Assembly (NCBI GenBank): GCA_900555585.1
Contig: USLT01000017.1
Span: 1 to 9,804, forward strand
Source of the DNA: an uncultured Collinsella sp.
GTDB lineage: Bacteria > Actinomycetota > Coriobacteriia > Coriobacteriales > Coriobacteriaceae
Direction of reading: 5' to 3'
DNA: 9,804 bases
Under the pieces are notes generated by a model that ran no database searches, was not told the DNA's origin, and was given only the letters and a program-made list of their open reading frames with translations. Made by a program: the position numbers and the translations under genes. Of this stretch, positions 6,979 through 9,804 are shown piece after piece. The number at the start of each line of letters is the position of its first letter. Within the stretch, counting starts at the first letter, position 1.

Positions 6979-7557
6979 ATGATTCGACGGTTCGTTGCGT
7001 ATTTTATCGATTGGTACCTTGCCCTCATCTTGATGAACGCCGTCTTGTTGTGCGCAGCATTCTCCTTGACGGGTAAGGTCTACGCGGGGGCATTGCCACT
7101 GACATTCTTTCCTGACAACATGCAATTGATTCTGTTGATGTCGTTGCTGCTCATCGAAGTTGCGCTGTACGTCCTGATTCCCAGGTGCTTGTGGCGTGGT
7201 CAGACGCTGGGCAAGCGGTTGATGCGAATCAGGGTTGTTGTAAAGGACGGATCTGACGTCGGAGCCGTTCGGCTCCTCTTTAGGGATTTGGTTTGCATCG
7301 CTATCGTAGAGGGCTGTTTTTCGCCTATTAGCAACTTCATCAGGAACTATCTCATGTTGTTCCTGGATGAGGGCGCGATTCAGCTTACGGTTTGGTTCAG
7401 CTGGGCCGCGGGCTTCGTGTCGATCTTGATTATGATCTTCAACGCACGGCGTATGATGCTTCACGATGTCCTCGCCGGTACGGTTGTTGAGACGGTCGGG
7501 TCGGATTCTGATGGAGGTGGGGCCGTTGGACATCCAGATGATGGAGCGATGGAATAA
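6979..7557 (+). CDS. RDD family membrane protein
   Basis: A 192-residue membrane protein of the RDD family, whose function is mostly unknown (some members are linked to ion exchange). The family residues are visible: RRF and the aspartate of FIDWY near the N-terminus, then GQTLGKRLMRIRVV at about 74-87, FRDL at about 101-104 and LHDVLAGT at about 161-168. Likely membrane segments lie at about 9-28, 47-67 and 134-154. The ATG at 6979 has GAGAGGA seven bases upstream. The last 20 or so residues (GSDSDGGGAVGHPDDGAME) lie beyond the family domain and overlap the ribosome binding site and start of the next gene, so their sequence may be shaped by that overlap. An RDD gene inside a PTS operon is unusual; an accessory role in transport or envelope is possible but not shown. 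Confidence 0.85.
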   Translation: MIRRFVAYFIDWYLALILMNAVLLCAAFSLTGKVYAGALPLTFFPDNMQLILLMSLLLIEVALYVLIPRCLWRGQTLGKRLMRIRVVVKDGSDVGAVRLLFRDLVCIAIVEGCFSPISNFIRNYLMLFLDEGAIQLTVWFSWAAGFVSILIMIFNARRMMLHDVLAGTVVETVGSDSDGGGAVGHPDDGAME

Positions 7558-8254
7558 TCTCTCCGCAAGTGAAATCCGCATCCTTAAGGAGCTGGTTGCT
7601 CGCATCGATTCAGGTGAGGAGAGGGTGCCGATCCGGGAGGTCGCCAGCTCTGCGTATGTATCGACGACAAGCATCGTTCGCTTGGCGAAGAAGCTCGGCT
7701 TCGACGGCTTTAGCGAGCTTTTCTACTCTTTGAAGTACGAGAGGGTGCACTCGATAAGCCTGGGGATGCTAGGTCATTGTGACCGCATGCTGGCGTCAAG
7801 GGAATCCGTCGCCCGGCTTGAACAGCTTGCCTCGGTGCTTGCTTCCCGTCGTTATGAACGCATTCACATCATGGGTGTTGGTTATTCCGATCTGGTCGCC
7901 CGCTATTTCTGCGACCGCCTGCTCGAGAACGGGTTCTTTGCGGCAACGAAGAGCCCTCTTGATTTTCGAGACGATCGCGAGTATCTCATCATTTTTGTAA
8001 GCGAGAGCGGCGAGACAAAGGATCTGACGTTCGTGCAAGACCGTTGCTCCTCGCGGGGCGTGGATGATTACGTCTTCACCGCAGAGAAGTCGAGCACGCT
8101 GGGCGTTAATACCGAGCGCTGCATCCTGGTCGAGAGGCGGGGATGTCGGGCTAGCCGCGATCCGGATTACTTCGTGGTTAACTGTCTGACCCTGATCGAG
8201 GGACTGATTGCTAGAATTCGCGAGTTGCAAAAAGAACAGGAGGAAGAACGATGA
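7526..8254 (+). CDS. RpiR/MurR-family transcriptional regulator (HTH plus SIS domain)
   Basis: A regulator that binds DNA through an N-terminal helix-turn-helix and senses a phosphorylated sugar through a C-terminal SIS domain. In the 242-residue form the HTH is at about 34-59 (VPIREVASSAYVSTTSIVRL, then KKLGFDGFSEL). The SIS domain spans about 96-220 with IHIMGVGYSDL and the phosphosugar loop VSESGET at about 158-164. The start is uncertain. GGAGG at 7513-7517 best serves the TTG at 7526, giving MDIQMMERWNNLS; ATGs at 7511, 7538 and 7541 are alternatives. It overlaps the RDD gene by 32 bases, and its stop overlaps the IIB start as ATGA, showing translational coupling. Lying within the operon it probably controls it, with the hydrolysed or phosphorylated disaccharide as effector. 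Confidence 0.9.
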   Translation: MDIQMMERWNNLSASEIRILKELVARIDSGEERVPIREVASSAYVSTTSIVRLAKKLGFDGFSELFYSLKYERVHSISLGMLGHCDRMLASRESVARLEQLASVLASRRYERIHIMGVGYSDLVARYFCDRLLENGFFAATKSPLDFRDDREYLIIFVSESGETKDLTFVQDRCSSRGVDDYVFTAEKSSTLGVNTERCILVERRGCRASRDPDYFVVNCLTLIEGLIARIRELQKEQEEER

Positions 8255-8544
8255 ACGTTCTCCTAATTTGCTCCATGGGGGCTTCTACGGCAAGTATGTG
8301 CAAGAAGATCGAGGAGGCTGCTCGGGTCGAGGGGCTTGATCTGGAGGCGCAAGCTGTTGCGATGGCAATGATGGCCGATCGCATTGAATGGGCTGATGTC
8401 GTTCTAGTTGGTCCGCAGATTCGATTTATGCTCGAGAAGGTGAAGGGCGCTGCTGGCGGTAAGCCTGTCGAGGCTATCGACATGCTGGCTTACGGCATGA
8501 TGGATGGCGCTAAAGTGCTGCAGCAAATTAAGGGGATGATATAA
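8251..8544 (+). CDS. PTS lactose/cellobiose-family component IIB
   Basis: A small cytoplasmic phosphocarrier (97 residues) that receives phosphate from IIA on a cysteine and passes it to the sugar bound by IIC. The N-terminal strand and phosphate loop VLLICSMGASTASM contain the expected active cysteine at C7. LVGPQIRFMLEKVK at about 52-65 is the second conserved block of the family. AGGAGG at 8238-8243 is seven bases before the ATG, which overlaps the stop of the RpiR-type gene (ATGA). The IIA gene follows one base after the stop. Length and motifs are ordinary for the family. Confidence 0.94.
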   Translation: MNVLLICSMGASTASMCKKIEEAARVEGLDLEAQAVAMAMMADRIEWADVVLVGPQIRFMLEKVKGAAGGKPVEAIDMLAYGMMDGAKVLQQIKGMI

Positions 8545-8545
8545 G

Positions 8546-8890
8546 ATGGCAGAGGAGGAGAGCTCCAAGGAGCAAGCGGCGGGGGGAGCCTTGTCGAGTC
8601 CACCTTATGAAGCGATCAGCTTTCGTATCATCTCCTTTGCGGGTACTGCCAAGAGTTTCTATCTCGAGGCTATCGAGCTTGTAAAAGCGGGGAAGAGCGC
8701 TGAGGATTTGATTCAGCAGGGGGACGAAGCGTTTCGTGCAGCGTCGGAAGCGCATCATGAGGCACTTCAAATGGAGGCTGTCGGAGAATTGGGCTGCGGC
8801 TTGCTGCTGATTCATGCCGAAAGCATCTTGATTAGTGCTGAAACGATTCGTGGATTGCTGCCGACCATTATTGAGCTCGCGGGGAGATAG
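8546..8890 (+). CDS. PTS lactose/cellobiose-family component IIA (unusual active-site region)
   Basis: The IIA phosphocarrier takes phosphate from HPr and gives it to IIB; family members form helical trimers. This one has 114 residues: an N-terminal hydrophilic extension of about 20 residues, then the three-helix domain (ISFRIISFAGTAKSFYLEAI, DEAFRAASEAHHEALQME, and the helix with the active site). H90 in LLIHAESILIS aligns with the phosphorylated histidine of LVHAQDHLM in E. coli ChbA. The aspartate three positions on, which holds the metal at the trimer centre in known members, is serine here (S93), and the following histidine is isoleucine. The ATG at 8546 lies one base after the IIB stop, with AAGGGG about 11 bases upstream. 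It is the last gene of the operon, before the hairpin at 8941. Confidence 0.88.
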   Translation: MAEEESSKEQAAGGALSSPPYEAISFRIISFAGTAKSFYLEAIELVKAGKSAEDLIQQGDEAFRAASEAHHEALQMEAVGELGCGLLLIHAESILISAETIRGLLPTIIELAGR

Positions 8891-8940
8891 AACGTCTGGT
8901 TTTCTATGCTGGCTTGCGTGCAAACAAAGCGATACTTGGA

Positions 8941-8973
8941 GAAAGGCTTGAGCTTTACGGCTTGAGCCTTTCC
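8941..8973 (+). terminator. Terminator hairpin at the end of the sugar operon
   Basis: GAAAGGCTTGAGC (8941-8953) pairs with GCTTGAGCCTTTC (8960-8972) over 13 positions, two of them G-T, around the loop TTTACG. The T-run is short and lies in the stem. It is 50 bases after the IIA stop. It resembles the hairpin at 3794-3825 in stem, loop and upstream words (AAAGCGAT, CTTGGAG). Confidence 0.7.
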
Positions 8974-9016
8974 TGTGGAGCCACAAGCCGTGCACGTTTG
9001 GCGGGCACGGCATCGT

Positions 9017-9127
9017 TACACTTAAGCGCGGTCGAAAGGCCCAGCTAGCGCGACGAAGAGGTTGTCGCGCTCGTTTTGGATGCGGCGATGGATACGCGCC
9101 GCCTTACACGCGCGGAAGCGCAGGAGG
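9017..9127 (+). promoter_or_regulatory. Structured leader of the RGG-protein gene
   Basis: TACACT (9017-9022) is a possible -10 box without a clear -35. The following leader can form a GGTC-GAAA-GGCC tetraloop stem (9030-9041), then a hairpin of about ten bp (AGCGCGACGA 9047-9056 with TTGTCGCGCT 9062-9071, one G-T pair) followed at 9074-9077 by TTTT, then a six-bp stem GCGGCG/CGCCGC (9082-9087 with 9097-9102). The middle hairpin is terminator-like, which suggests attenuation. Upstream, GCCGTGC (8987-8993) and GCACGGC (9005-9011) form another inverted repeat. AGGAGG (9122-9127) is the ribosome binding site. Confidence 0.4.
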
Positions 9128-9132
9128 AAAGA

Positions 9133-9804
9133 ATGTCTGAGAACGAGATGAACGAGAACGTGGAAGAGACCATCGAGGCCGCCGAGGTGGCCGAGGAGAC
9201 CGTGGAGTGCAACGCTCCCGAGACCGAGTCCGAGACTGTTGAGGTCGAGGCCGAGGAGACCGTCGAGGAGGCCGAGCAGGCCGAGGACGAGCCCAAGGGC
9301 TTCGACGAGGATATGTTCGATAAGGTGCAGCGCGCCGCCCGTCTGCTGCGTGCCCGCCGCGCCGTGATGGGCCGCGAGGCCGAGGCCCGCGCCGCCCGCA
9401 TGGAGGACCTCAAGCGCGCCCTCAAGCTCCTGGAGCTCAAGCCCAAGATGGAGCAGAAGGAGATGGCCGACCTGCTCGGCATGCGCCTGCGCGAGCTCGA
9501 CGCCCTGCTGGCCGAGGCCGAGGCTGCCGACATCGTCGCCCGCATCGAGCCCGCTGACGAGCCCGATATGCGCAAGGTCGTCGTCTACACCGGCGAGGAC
9601 GCCGTCACCCGCGTCGGCATCCTGGCCAAGAAGCAGGACACGCTGGTCCCCAGCCTCACCGACGAGGATGCTGCCCAGCTGCTGGAGATGCTCTCCAAGA
9701 TCATCGACCCGCTGACCGCCATGGGCCTCGACAACGATGACGAGCGCGGCGGCCGTGGCGGCTTCGGCGGTCGCGGTGGCGACCGTGGTGGCCGTGGCGG
9801 CTTC
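9133..9804 (+). CDS. Acidic / winged-helix-like / RGG-repeat protein (C-terminus beyond the window)
   Basis: An open frame of 224 codons running off the right edge. I do not recognise a named gene. Residues 1-56 are highly acidic and rich in Glu, Val and Ala (many EETVE/EVEAEE-like words). Residues from about 57 to 165 are mainly helical and basic, with a helix-turn-helix-like stretch (EQKEMADLLGMRLRELDALLAEAEAADIV) followed by a probable wing (MRKVVVYTG), reminiscent of MarR-like folds. From residue 204 an RGG-type tail begins, ERGGRGGFGGRGGDRGG and onward, of the kind that binds RNA and is rare in bacteria. The ATG at 9133 has AGGAGG five bases upstream. Codons are strongly G/C-ending, as in the cysK and aminotransferase genes. 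A nucleic-acid-binding role, perhaps RNA, is inferred from composition only. Confidence 0.8.
   Translation, partial: MSENEMNENVEETIEAAEVAEETVECNAPETESETVEVEAEETVEEAEQAEDEPKGFDEDMFDKVQRAARLLRARRAVMGREAEARAARMEDLKRALKLLELKPKMEQKEMADLLGMRLRELDALLAEAEAADIVARIEPADEPDMRKVVVYTGEDAVTRVGILAKKQDTLVPSLTDEDAAQLLEMLSKIIDPLTAMGLDNDDERGGRGGFGGRGGDRGGRGGF

Noticed and set aside
9045..9575. Minus-strand frame rich in Ser and Arg
   Set aside because: It is a shadow of the Glu/Ala-rich sense gene starting at 9133, which has a good ribosome binding site and domain-like layout.
9757..9804. GGC/CGT-rich repeats at the right edge as a possible DNA repeat element
   Set aside because: They are codons of the in-frame RGG tail of the gene starting at 9133, not an independent repeat.

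Overview
The window looks like chromosomal DNA of a high-GC Gram-positive anaerobe, most likely an actinobacterium of the Coriobacteriia (Collinsella or a close relative). This is inferred from three things: strong G/C preference at third codon positions in the flanking genes, an HTH-aminotransferase fusion of a kind I recall from actinobacteria, and a gut-type PTS sugar operon. No rRNA or marker gene is present to confirm it. No tRNA, CRISPR array, transposase or integrase is visible.

Layout. (1) Positions 1-1867 form a sulfur-metabolism cluster. On the minus strand cysK (cysteine synthase) is followed six bases later by the start of mnmA (tRNA 2-thiouridylase), which runs off the left edge. 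An Rrf2/IscR/CymR-type regulator is divergently transcribed, with repeated CGATACA motifs in the shared intergenic region. (2) Positions 1913-3825 hold a strong terminator, a promoter region with a TTGAAC-N6-GTTCAA palindrome and repeated half-sites, and a 512-residue protein joining an Xre-type DNA-binding domain to a complete AlaA-type alanine aminotransferase. A good internal ribosome binding site sits directly before the aminotransferase domain, so a second, shorter enzyme may be made from the same gene. A terminator follows.

(3) Positions 3826-8973 hold a six-gene plus-strand sugar operon with visibly more mixed third-position codon use than its neighbours. Its order is GH4 6-phospho-alpha-glucosidase, PTS lactose/cellobiose-family IIC, an RDD membrane protein, an RpiR-type phosphosugar-sensing regulator, IIB and IIA. 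The PTS genes would import and phosphorylate a disaccharide. The GH4 enzyme would split it into glucose 6-phosphate plus the other sugar, and the RpiR protein would sense a phosphosugar and control the operon. The operon lies between two related hairpins with the same loop and shared upstream words. Its 330-base leader contains an 11-bp inverted repeat and a small set of mutually exclusive hairpins that reach the Shine-Dalgarno sequence.

(4) Positions 8974-9804 hold a structured leader and then a high-GC gene, cut by the right edge. It encodes an acidic N-terminus, a winged-helix-like middle and an RGG-repeat tail, a layout that suggests a nucleic-acid-binding protein of unknown role.

The points most worth following up are the HTH-AlaA fusion with its possible two start sites and palindromic operator, the unusual pairing of an alpha-type GH4 enzyme with a lactose/cellobiose-family PTS plus an embedded RDD protein, and the acidic/wHTH/RGG protein.
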